From positions 8,692,501-8,756,500 of the forward strand of contig NC_083381.1 in the NCBI RefSeq assembly GCF_031755915.1: 64,000 nt of DNA, in the 5' to 3' direction. Below are positions 23,565 through 33,620 of this stretch, piece after piece. Source of the DNA: Ziziphus jujuba. Lineage: Eukaryota > Streptophyta > Magnoliopsida > Rosales > Rhamnaceae. How positions within the stretch are numbered: the stretch's first letter is position 1; every line of letters begins with the position of its first letter. Position numbers and translations under genes: made by a program. Under the pieces are notes generated by a model. The model did not search any database. It was not told the DNA's origin and was given only the letters and a program-made list of their open reading frames with translations.

Positions 23565-24020
23565 CATTAATACCATTATCATTAAAACGTTGCTATTGTT
23601 TTTATTTTACTGTTAATGTAATGTTGTTTTACCTTTCTTTCTATGTTATGCATTGGCATATTTGTAAAACGATATTTGAAGTGTAATTGACATGTGCAGC
23701 ACTAAGTGGGTGGTGTGGGCGGACGAGAATCTATGATGGTATATTTTAATTGGTTATTTACTAAATTAATTCCGTTATATGCCTTTTATTTAATTTGATA
23801 TCGAAGTGCTGCCAATTGTGGAACTTAAATTGTAGTAACGTGGGAGGAATAAGGTGGTGTGTATAGAAGTGTATTTTCAGTGCAGAAAAATTTATGGTAA
23901 GTCCAACCCTTAGGGGAGGTTCTGCCGGATTTTCCATTGGAAGGTCCTGTAGGATTTCCTTGCGATCAGGGCTTGTCTAGGGTTCCGGTGAGGAATTTTG
24001 GAAAGGGTCTTGACATCAGG

Positions 24021-24470
24021 TTTCCTTTCGATCTATATATATATTATGTTATGTGTTATGTGTTATGTGTACCATATGTATACCAGGGCAATGACATGAT
24101 TAGGCCCATGGATGGGTTAGCATCATATCTCTGCTGCCTATGACATCAGCAGGTTAGATGGCCATCATAGGCAACGACCCCTGGCTATAGTAGTAGTAGT
24201 ATATCTATGATTGAGCGATCTCATGGGACCATGCCTTGGTATGTTATATGGTACATTAGGTCTCAGCCTTCGGGCAGGTATTGTGCCCTTCGGACAAATA
24301 TTATAGCCTTTGGACAAGTATTGTAGCCTTCGGAGAGGTATTGCACCTTCAGATAGACATTGTAGCCTTCAAACTGGTATTGCAGCCTTCAGATAGGTAT
24401 TTTATCTCCTTGGGTAGGTTATCCAGATTCTTTGAGAGGTTCTATATGTCTATATAGAAATTATATACAC

Positions 24471-24506
<36 letters not shown>

Positions 24507-25238
24507 TTTTTTCCATTGGATCTAGATAATAGTGATGTAATCGGAGTTACCGTAAGGCCTCAATTGTTCAGTTTAGAATATTATTCATTTATGTGCATTT
24601 TCTTAAATGTAATTTACCTTATTAAAAGTTGTCTTATAAATTATCAATTCCTTATAGTGCAATATGTATATTTTCTAGATTTTGAAAAGGTAGACTGAAT
24701 GATTTAGGGTCTGGGATTCAAGTTGTATTATTACTATTATTATTATTATCATTATTATCATCTTTATTATCTTTCTATCTGCATTTATGTATTTGATATA
24801 TTCACGAAGTGATGTAAAAATGTGAGATTATAATAAGTGGGTGGTGTGGGTGACAATGAGTTATAGATGTACATAATTCCTATGTGAGTAAAAGTTTGGG
24901 AAGAGTCGGGACCATCTCGGGGTACAGGTATTAAGCCATGGAAGGGGTCACTATATATATATTAAGGTTTTTACAGTTTATTGATTTTTTTTTATTCATA
25001 CTTGCATTCCTATGCCTATTTTTATCGAAGTCCTACAAATTTATTGAAATTTATTGAAAGGTGAGGAGGAATAAAATGGATGTATATTTTTGGAGTGAGT
25101 TTTTTTTTGCAAAGAATATTTGGTAAGTCCAATTTACAAGGGAGATGCTATAGGATTTTTTGTGGAACTTTTAGTGGGGTTTCCTCTAATTGGGGTCATC
25201 CTAAGGTTCCAATAAGTAGTTCTAGGAGGGTTTTGACA
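24021..25238 (+). repeat. LL-2 LTR, 3' portion
   Basis: It resumes after the second TCAGG and ends GGGTTTTGACA at 25238. Blocks shared with LL-8 include TGCTGCCTATGACATC (24133) and GTAACATAC-type A/T sequence. No primer site follows, so LL-2 is probably a solo LTR. The expected target copy is ATAAT (25239-25243). Confidence 0.75.
24266..24420 (+). repeat. Minisatellite in LL-2 (about 20-bp units)
   Basis: About eight units such as CCTTTGGACAAGTATTGTAG in tandem, with base changes between units. Confidence 0.78.
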
Positions 25239-25460
25239 ATAATAAAGTGTTGGTCCACATGATAAGGCCATTGTTCAAAACATAGTCGTTTTCAGTTTGT
25301 AAAAGGCCTATAAGTGCCTTGGTCTTCTTCTTCATATTTGTTAGTTAATTTTTCAAAATTCTTTATTATTAATGAATCTTATGATGCCCAATAGCCCTTG
25401 CCTTGCTTGCTTAGTTGACTATCAGGGTTATTTTCAATTTTAAGAAAGCTTCTACATCAA
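25239..25460 (+). repeat. Probable LTR 3' remnant of another gypsy element
   Basis: About 220 bp ending GCTTCTACATCA, directly followed by a primer-site-like sequence and then a gag relic. That arrangement suggests the tail of a 5' LTR. No second copy of this LTR is present in the window, so its 5' edge is unknown. Confidence 0.4.
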
Positions 25461-25461
25461 A

Positions 25462-25476
25462 TTGGTATCAATGCTC
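25462..25476 (+). other. Primer-binding-site-like sequence
   Basis: TTGGTATCAATGCTC resembles the initiator-Met primer site TGGTATCAGAGC with one insertion or change. It lies 2-3 bases after a possible LTR end (CA) and about 22 bases before the gag-like region. Confidence 0.5.
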
Positions 25477-25497
25477 AACGATCTGTAGGACTATTAG

Positions 25498-26395
25498 TAT
25501 GGCCAATTCCAATGAAGGCAGTAGCTATGTTATTGGCATGGACCAAGGCACGAAGGCAATTCTAGTGATGATTCAAGGTTTTAAGTAGTGGATTGAGAAT
25601 CTTGCCATTGTGACTCAATAATCTATGTTACTACAACCTCAAGCTCCTCATTGTTATAACAACCTTAACCTCAAGGCAAGAACGAGAGCATGCTAAAACT
25701 CCACTCATTGTTCCTCTTGCTCACATTCATTTCCATAAACATCCTTAAACCAGTTTAGAGCCACTAGATCCATAGGATTTGTCTCCACCTCCTCATTAGA
25801 ATCCACCTCACCACTTCTGGACACCACATTGTACTAATATGATTCCAACAATGAAAATGAAGCTTTTCTATTTGATGAACCTTGGCAACGAATTGGGGAG
25901 CTTCACTTCTATCAAAATTTTGACAACCACAAAAGGTCCATCAAAACTTAGGACTCTAAATATAAAACTAAGCTTGATTTGCAAGTATTTCATGGACAGG
26001 TGGATCTTGAGGATTTCTTAGATTGGGCCTAAAATGTTAAATCCTTCTTGGATTTTATTAATATTTCTAAAGCTCAACAAGTGAAGCTTGTAACCTATAA
26101 GCTTCGGGGTGGTGCTCCAACTAGGTGGGAACAGTTGCAGGCAAATAGAAGAGAAAAGGGAAAAGAATTAGTTCATTCCAAGCATTGAATGAAGCAATTA
26201 ATATAGGCTAGCTTCCTCCCAGAAAACTATGAGCAAATTTTGTATGAACAATATCATAATTGCTAGCAATGGGGTCATAATGACACTTATAACCTCAATG
26301 CTACAGTCAATTTGACCAATAAAATTAAAAAACAATTAGCCATCCTTTTTTCCTCAATGAGAGCTCCACACAAATGGAATCCCTTATTGGATTGA
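25498..26395 (+). pseudogene. Decayed gypsy gag relic
   Basis: An ATG at 25498 begins MANSNEGSS. The recognisable part, about 25960-26340 in one frame with several stops, reads KLDLQVFHGQVDLEDFLDW, then QVKLVTYKLRGGAPTRWEQL, then SFLPENYEQILYEQYHNC. This is the retrotransposon gag core (pattern VKLVAYKLRGGA..WW.QL, FLP.DYE..LY..Y..C). It is unlike Gy gag, so it is a different family and could belong to the autonomous partner of LL. Pol is not seen downstream. Confidence 0.72.
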
Positions 26396-26641
26396 TAAAT
26401 CTTTGAACTCACCATTGAAGAAAGGAAAGGAAAAAAATATTTATTAATAATTGTTGTTTGGATGATTAGTTTATGAAAACAAAATTATGCGACATGAAAG
26501 GCAATAAATATTTTCATACAATGATAAGAAAGGTAATTTTCGAATATTAAAAAAATTCATTAAAAAATTTTCCTTTCCACTAGTTTCTTATCAATTTTGA
26601 AAGGAAAACAAAACTGATTAAAATAAAAGAATCAATTCATT
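26396..26641. other. A/T-rich sequence, nothing recognised
   Basis: It lies between the gag relic and LL-4. I see no coding or structural feature except TCATT at 26637-26641, the LL-4 target copy. Confidence 0.6.
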
Positions 26642-29532
26642 TAACAAGACCCACTCCAAAAACTCTCCCATGACTTCTGGATGGTCCAGCCTTGGGAAGT
26701 TCCACTAACAATATTTAGCAAAAGCCCAATAGAACCTCACTTAAGCCGTGAACAACCTATGCAAGCAACATAAAATAATATCTCAATATATATAGATGAA
26801 GTCATACTAGCTTACAAGTCCCAGTTACAGCCTGTCATACCATAGGCCATTATTAAACATACACACTAGGGTCATTAGTGTGTTCATAATTTATATCAGA
26901 GCATTCTATGAGTATGTATAAAATTAAATAATACAATTGATGGGAATAAATGTTAAAAAATAAAGACAAACAGGTAAAGATAAATATTACCACTACAATG
27001 GAAGTTACGAAAACGATATGTGATGCACAAGGTAGCTTGTCTACTAACTGCCTAGACCTAGGGGAATGAATTTACACATAAAATGTGAAATAAAGATATC
27101 TTAGTGTGTGGCTTAGTAGAATAAGAAAATAATATTTTATTTTTGTAAATTTTGATATCTTAGTGTATAAGAAAATAATATTTTATTTTTGTAAACCTAT
27201 CTCTAAAGAGTTGCCATTCCACGCTTTTGAAATGTTCCTCTTTTAAAAATTATTTTACAAAACCCAACTTGTACCGCAAATCAATATTATAAAATAGGTA
27301 ATGAATAATAAAACCATTTAAATATTATAATTTAAACCAATACACTATAAATACTGAATCTAAAATAATATCCATATAAATTCATAAAGTAATCATGGAA
27401 AATCAATGAAAATACATAAATCTATCATAAAAACCAACAATGTACTCAGAAAAAATAAACAATACACCATACGATATACCTAGTATTGTTAAGTAGTGCA
27501 CGATATCTTAAAACACTACCAACAATAATGAAAGAGAAACAAAAACCATGGAGTGAACCCATCTGACAAACTTTAACATCACAAAGGCATCGTAGCAAGT
27601 AATAAACCACGAGAACAACCCATCTCACGACCTTAAACTCTCAAAGACGTCATGGAAATATAGAAACCATGGGAAGAATCCATCTTACAACCTTTAACAT
27701 CCCAAAGGTGTCGTAGCAACCCAACACGTTAATAACATAATAATATAATCGAGACATTGGTACTATATGGTACGTTAATTAAAAAAAAATAGTACAATAT
27801 TCATTATCAATCTTTTCAATATCATACTTTTTCCACTTTTTCAAACATTACTGTGTCATAAACCGTAATTTAATATTCAAATTCAACCATTTATTTAAAT
27901 ATCCCAAATTACCATTTATGTCAAAATATAAATATCAACAACAATATATATATATATATACACATATATATCACCGTAAACCGTTTTTAAATACTTTAAA
28001 GTATAAAACACTTAAAACATGCTTAAAAGTACATAATTTCTAATCCACTTTCTTAAAATAAATTATTGGCCAAAAGGATCAAAACATAAATTCAAATACA
28101 ATGATATTTAAATATTAAGATTCACATGTTCATTATAAACTCATCAGAATTTGAAATCATTTAAAATATTATAGAAAATCATATAAAATGATAACACATA
28201 ATGTAAAAGAAAATGTTTATGTATGTATACGATAAGCATTAAATCAAACCATTTGTATATTGTACTAATATGTCCAAAACAATTTAAAAATATAAACCAC
28301 TCATAGATACCACCGATAACCACTCATACTCGTTCGTAGGGTAGCCTATAAATACAATACAAGTGCTTATAATATAATAAAATATTTCTTGGCTTCAAAA
28401 TCAAACCAAAAACATTGGTGTGTATCAAATATTTTAAAATAATTTATACAACCATAAAATTACATAACTTGGATACCAAGTTGTCCAATTATACTGCGAA
28501 CCCTTAGGACCTAATATCCAGAATCGAGATCTTCATCCGAAAGCCAATTTTATAAAATTAAACCCTCCAATAGATCCTGTTAATATCTAATTACACAAAA
28601 CCAACTCCAATTTGATCCTAAATTGTCTAAACACAATCCAATCTTATTCAGTATTTAACTAATTGACTTAAAAACAAAAATATTATCAAACGATGTCGAA
28701 ATTTCACAAATTATGTGTCAATGGAAAGCCCATGAGATAAAGAATGCATTGATGTGCTCACATTGGTCCAAAAGACTCATAGATGGCAAAAAAAAAAAAA
28801 AAAAAAAAAAAACAACTCCTCAAAAATTCAACAAATTTGATGTTGATGGATCTCCCAAACAATGAAGAATTTTAACAAATAGAGGTCATATTCGATTTCA
28901 GACAATAAAGGGGGGAAAAGGTATGGGTTGAGCTGAAATGACTAGAAAATGGCAAACCATTGGAAACCGGTCATCACCATCCCAACTTTGAGCAGTTGAT
29001 CTTAGCGCATTGGCAGGCCAATTGGCCAGAAAATTGGTGGCAAAGGTTGCTTAGACGTCGGCTTGCCAAAAGTCGAACGTGTGGTGGTTGATGGAGGTTG
29101 GAAAAGGGCAAAATGTGATTGACTCGATTTTAGGTGAAAATGGGTCATGGTTACCCAGTTCGCTTTCTCTCGAGTCTAGAATGGACTTAATGGACTTGTT
29201 GGGTATTTTGCAATTTTTTCCTTATTGGGCATGCTTTCCAACATATATATACGATCTTAGGTCACTAACAGACAAAAATTCAAGACTAGTTAGAATGTTG
29301 ATATACTACTGAAGCTCAAAACTTTTCAAAACCATCATTTTTTAATTATAATTTTAAATAGGCATGCCACCAGTTTATAAACTCATATCTACGAGATCTA
29401 CATAATGGTATATCAAACAAACTTGAAACTTGACTAAACAAAAAGTCAAATTTGGGATCCACAAATGGTTCAGTTGGTCAAACTCGTTTAAAATTTCAAA
29501 ACTTCAATTATTTATATGGATAGGGAGTTGCA
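26642..29532 (-). mobile_element. LL-4: solo LTR (2.89 kb) with exact target duplication
   Basis: On the minus strand it starts TGCAACTCCCTATCC and ends GGGTCTTGTTA. TCATT flanks it on both sides (26637-26641 and 29533-29537). The body is A/T-rich and non-coding and closely parallels LL-5 (for example GAAAATAATATTTTATTTTTG at 27130 and 36893). An A run of about 24 lies at 28788-28811. Open frames such as 29079-29312 have no family resemblance. Confidence 0.85.
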
Positions 29533-29537
29533 TCATT

Positions 29538-30254
29538 TCATTTAACTTCCTTCATCTTCTTTTTCTTTCCACCTCATTTGAACCATCCTAACATGAAATT
29601 TAAATAATTTTCTTCTCATTCCCTTTTATTTTATCAATCCAAACATTTACATTATCTTTGGATAAATTTAATGCAATTTCTGCTTTTTAGTAAATACCTT
29701 ATAAATAAAATATCTCAATCAATTAGTTGTTAAATAATAAGGATAGTTTTTTATTATTCAAAAGTTTCATCAAACTCTTTTTGTCTTCTTTCATTCTTTG
29801 TTAATATATGAGTGGAAAACTAGATTCATTAAAATATGCATAATCTAATTTTGTCATTTTCATCTCTTTCCTTCCTCATCCTTTCTTTTCCACTAATTTT
29901 AACAATCCAATCAAATAAATTAAATATTTTTAAAAAAATATTATTCGTCAACATTGGTGAATAATCAATATTAAAACATAGATGTTAACTGATAATTTAA
30001 ATGACTATCTTTAAAGAATTCACTTTTAAGGTTTTAAAATAAAAAATAATATAATTAAATATCCTAATTAAAATTTGACATATAAAATGGTAATTATCAC
30101 CCGCAGTGACAACTAATAAAACTCATATTTTCCTTTCTTTTTCATCCTATTTCATCAATCCAAATATAATACTAGTAAAACAATAAAAGAGAAGCTTGCA
30201 AATGTACAACTTCAAAAAGATAAAGTAAAATAAACCTTTGCCTTTGGGAAGAAC
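29538..30254. other. A/T-rich sequence, nothing recognised
   Basis: Low-complexity T- and A-rich sequence beyond LL-4. No frame, element or RNA gene could be supported. Confidence 0.6.
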
Positions 30255-30388
30255 AGATGAAGCCAAGACTAAATGGATTTACTTGCAGTGAAGAATTGAT
30301 TGAATTGACTTCACAACTTTTAGATGAAGCGAAGACCAACAGGATTTACTTGGAGTAAAGAATTGATTAAATTTACTATATAATTTTT
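30255..30388. repeat. Tandem duplication of about 67 bp
   Basis: Two adjacent diverged copies begin AGATGAAGCCAAGACTAAAT (30255) and AGATGAAGCGAAGACCAACA (30322). Both continue GGATTTACTTG and GAATTGATT. The function is unknown. Confidence 0.75.
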
Positions 30389-30979
30389 ATTTTTATTTAT
30401 GGGATTTATTGCATTTTAATATCTTCTCAACATGATATAATGTTTTATTTATTTTTATAGTAAAATATTATTTTTTTTTGGTGGCCTATTTTAGAGTTTA
30501 GCTTCTTCTTTTTTTTTTAATTTTTAAATTTTTGATTAGTCATTAAGTTGCAAACTTTAGTAAACAAAAATGAAATGGTTAACGTTATGCATAAGAGGAT
30601 CTCATCCACAAATGCAAACAAACCATTTGGATTTCATGTTTTCTTGACCAAGCTTGAGAGATATATAGTTGATGAAAACGGATATGATTTTTGTCATTTT
30701 ATATCAAATCAGTATTCAGGCAATGGTTTGTTATTTTGAGTACCCTGCTTATGCAATATTGAAGGACTTGAAGGATTTAATTAATAATATATACGTCAGA
30801 CATACATTATTATATGTTAAATCGGATTTATTATTTACATTTTTTTTTTATTAATTTAGGTATATTTTATGATATTATGCTTTTATGTCTAAGAACATTC
30901 ATGGACATAACCAAGGAGCTCTAGCTTTTACAAACCAGTATATATCTATATATATTGTATATATATATATACGAAAATT
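30389..30979. other. A/T-rich sequence with small unassigned open frames
   Basis: A 63-codon frame at 30548-30739 (MQTLVNKNEMVNVMHKRI...) has ordinary amino-acid composition but no family I recognise and no visible gene context. I do not call it a gene. A TA microsatellite precedes the next element. Confidence 0.5.
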
Positions 30980-31125
30980 CTATGGTGAGGACGGCCCGCA
31001 TGAGGACCGCAGTATTAGTGACGATTTTTCATAGTATTAACGATGGTTTCTTAGAAAATCGTCACCGATACTATGAAAAACTGTTACCAATACTGTGGTC
31101 CACATGAGGACCATCCGCACCATAG
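30980..31125. mobile_element. Foldback MITE 1 (146 bp)
   Basis: Terminal inverted repeats of about 55 bp, so almost the whole element can pair. The left arm begins CTATGGTGAGGACGG, and the reverse complement of the right arm begins CTATGGTGCGGATGG. Both arms go on to a CGCAGTATT-like block and TTTTTCATAG. It sits in TA-rich sequence. No coding. It is related to MITE 2, 450 bp away. Confidence 0.85.
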
Positions 31126-31164
31126 ACGGACTGTATATATATATATATATGTTAATATATATTC

Positions 31165-31380
31165 TAGGATATTTATGTTTAAGCACGAACACATTTAAGA
31201 AAGGGTTTCTGGCTTTTTATTATAAATGTGAAGGCATATTTTTAATGGTAAATATGTATCTCTCCCATTCGAAAAATAAAATTGGGATTCATGCAGGATA
31301 TTTATGTTTAAGAATGGATAAATTTAATAAGGGTTCTGGCTTTTTTACTACAAATGTGAAGGTACATTTGTAACGTCATA
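31165..31380 (+). repeat. Two diverged direct repeats of about 85 bp
   Basis: Copies at about 31165-31250 and 31293-31380 share AGGATATTTATGTTTAAG, GGNTTCTGGCTTTTT and AAATGTGAAGG in the same order. Function unknown. Confidence 0.7.
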
Positions 31381-31573
31381 TATATATCTATAATTTTTTT
31401 TGTAACGGTATATATATATATATATAATTTTTCTCTGATATGGAAAATAACTACAAGATTTATGAAGTCTAAAAGACAATGTGTATCCTTTTAAGGATAT
31501 TTGTGTAAAAAAATTTATTCAAACAAACTCCAAACATAATGTCAATGAAAGAATTACTACACGTATATATATA

Positions 31574-31755
31574 GAGAAGGCTACGATGCGGCATGTCCGC
31601 ATGCGAACCAGCACGAAAGCTGATGTTTTAAAAAAAAAAAAAAAAGTACTTTGATTTTGCTGTGTACATATATACAGCAAAGCCGATATTTTTTTTTTAA
31701 AAGCATCGGTTTTGGTATGGATCCGCATGTGGACGGACCGCACTATAGCCTCCTC
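31574..31755. mobile_element. Foldback MITE 2 (182 bp)
   Basis: Inverted arms of about 60 bp: the left begins GAGAAGGCTACGATGCGG, and the reverse complement of the right begins GAGGAGGCTATAGTGCGG. Both continue through CCGCATGNG-like sequence to A/T runs. The flanks are TATATA. The GTCCGCATG core links it to MITE 1. Confidence 0.85.
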
Positions 31756-31848
31756 TTATATATATGTATATGTATATGTATAATTTTAAAAAAAAACACA
31801 TCAGTCACATGCACCATAACAGAGTTATATATATATATATATATGTTT

Positions 31849-32040
31849 GATAATAATGATAGAATTATTAAAATATTTACCAAATTTATTGATAAGATAA
31901 TGTGACAATATTTAATTGATTTATTTTTTAATTCACTTATACATATTTAAGCTATATAAATATGTCAACCAATACTATTTTAACACGTGTCATTTGATAA
32001 ATAAATTTGTTAAATATTTTAATAACTCTAACATTACTAC
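31849..32040. mobile_element. Foldback MITE 3 (about 190 bp)
   Basis: The left arm contains GAATTATTAAAATATTTACC and AAATTTATTGATAA. The reverse complement of the right arm contains GAGTTATTAAAATATTTAAC and AAATTTATTTATCAAA. The centre (AATTCACTTATACATATTTA) matches the centre of MITE 4, so the two form one family. No coding. Confidence 0.72.
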
Positions 32041-32589
32041 TTATTTTATTACACCAACAAGAATAAAAACTTAAAATATTTATCAACAAAATGGACTTCA
32101 AGGTTAATAAGAAAATAGGAAAAATATGAAGTTGACATGGCATTTTAACAGCAAAAAGAGAACAGAATTAAGAGTTTGTCCTATAGCCGCAGCACTGACT
32201 GCACAGGTTGGGAGTTTATGGATTTGAATCCAAAGTTCAGTGAGGGAAATACGAAAATCGGCAAACTCCAGGGATAATGGTGCAAAAAACCTTTTATTGT
32301 ATGAGTCAAATTCAACGCATTTCATTTACGAATTTCTTTCATTCTTGTTTTTTATATTAAAAAAGAAAAAAAGACCTAAATGACTAGCGTAATTATAATA
32401 TTAACTATTAAGCAAGCCAATTATAAAAGACAAAGATTAACGAAGGAGCAGTACTTATTAAACCCATATCTCCATTAATTTAACAGCCTTGGACCAAGAC
32501 ATTAATTAAACATGCTTTATGAAAATGAAATGTACTAAACAAACAGATATATATATATATGTATATATAAATAATAGGTTTTCGATCAA
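32041..32589. other. A/T-rich sequence, nothing recognised
   Basis: No coding frame with family resemblance. The 73-codon minus frame (32104-32325) is unassigned. A short TA microsatellite lies at 32549-32567. Confidence 0.55.
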
Positions 32590-33260
32590 GACATGTCATT
32601 TATGTGCGTATTGTCAAAGATATAGAGATGATGGACATGGTCTGTGAAAACGAAATTGTAGGTTTCCTTCGATTTTTCCTTTTGAATTAGTTACTTGTTT
32701 TAATGAAGGTTTTCTCTTCTTTTAAGTGGTTCGGCACAAACGAAATATGAAGTTAGCACTGCTTTTCCACCAGGACATTTCTTTCTGTCTGTCAAGATAT
32801 TTACACATCGTTTATGAAACTAAATTTCTTGGTTTTTATTGAGATTTTTCTTCTTGATTCATTTTCAGCTTCTAATGGAACTTCTTATTTTTGACCAATC
32901 TCGATCCCCGTATCAAGTGGTTTGATACAAACCTATCCATCGAACAGCTCTCCAACCAAGACCTTAATTACCTTCTATTTATTTATTTTTTTCCAAGGAC
33001 AAAGACATAAAATTAATGAATTAATTCATGGGTTTATTTCCAAGTGGCTTTCATGCTTCTAAAGGACCTCGAACTTAATTTGCTCAGCTTCATGTCGATA
33101 TATATATATATATATATGTATGCTTGTCCACTACTTAAGAAGCAGTTTTAGTTTTGTATTTATTTTTTGTTTTTATTTTTTTCAACATAGGATGAGACAA
33201 TATTAGGCATAAATTTATAGGGTTTTTATCTGTTATTTTTCCTTCTGAGTGACTTTCAGC
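32590..33260 (+). repeat. Degenerate tandem repeat, period about 185 bp
   Basis: Unit starts at 32590 (GACATGTCATTTATG), 32774 (GACATTTCTTTCTG) and 32960 (GACCTTAATTACC), with a possible further diverged unit after about 33145. Shared blocks recur in order: AAGTGGTTCGGCACAAAC against AAGTGGTTTGATACAAAC, and TTCAGCTTCTAATGGAAC against TTCAGCTTCTTATAAACC. Heavily diverged. Function unknown. Confidence 0.55.
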
Positions 33261-33261
33261 T

Positions 33262-33559
33262 TCTTATAAACCTCCAAATTTGTTCACCCCAAAAAAAAAA
33301 AAAAAAAAAAAAAGGAAGAAAAACCCTCCAAATTTGCCCAACCCTTTCCCGATACATATTAACTGGTCTTGCGAAGTTTATATTATGCCACTCCCTCACA
33401 AAAGATCTCTTTCAAATATACAAGTGGTCAAGTGGCATTGTAGGCCAAAATTATTGGATTACACTTGTCAATATGCCAGTGTAGTGCGGAGGCACCACTC
33501 TTTTTTCTTTTTTTTTCTTTTTTTCTTTTTCCAAGAGAGACCCTACTTATTACTTGGAT
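33262..33559. other. Simple-sequence-rich spacer
   Basis: An A run (33291-33313) and a T/C-rich run (33498-33532) account for the frame at 33280-33561. No gene is supported. Confidence 0.6.
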
Positions 33560-33620
33560 AATGTGACATGCCCCATCCAAGACCCCTCCAAGGAACTGCG
33601 GTGGTCTCGCCTAGGAAAAT
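33560..33620 (-). repeat. LL-5 LTR, 3' end segment
   Basis: The plus strand TGTGACATGCCCCATCCAAG and following sequence match the end of LL-4 (GACCCACTCC...). This piece joins to 36515 across LL-6. The last five bases, AAAAT, are the LL-6 target copy. Confidence 0.68.

Larger units (their letters stand above)
20186..24015 (+). mobile_element. LL-3: solo LTR of 3.83 kb with exact target duplication
   Basis: It starts TGTAACATCCCGTCCCGAA, ends AAAGGGTCTTGACA, and is flanked on both sides by TCAGG (20181-20185 and 24016-24020). There is no primer site or coding region, so this is a solo LTR. Features in order: a block shared by all LL copies (20220-20560, with TTCATAGACTAGTAGTACG), a pyrimidine-rich tract and GC-richer segment (20760-21180), a TG/TA microsatellite (21729-21775), an A/T-rich body, a minisatellite (23377-23564) and a conserved end. 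The 140-codon frame in the GC-rich part (20752-21174) resembles nothing I know and is probably chance. Confidence 0.9.

Noticed and set aside
23377..24420. CRISPR-like repeats
   Set aside because: Units are about 20 bp, adjacent without spacers and degenerate. It is a plant genome minisatellite.
26636..29546. 10-bp repeat TTCATTTAAC at the LL-4 flanks read as a long target duplication of a Mutator-like element
   Set aside because: Aligning LL ends gives a 5-bp TCATT duplication. The extra TAAC on the left is the LTR end and matches the right flank by chance.
30548..30739. 63-codon frame in the quiet interval
   Set aside because: Plausible composition, but no start context, partner exon or family resemblance. 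Transcript evidence would be needed.
33280..33561. 93-codon frame starting with a Lys run
   Set aside because: It is produced by an A run at the start and a T/C run at the end. No recognisable domain.
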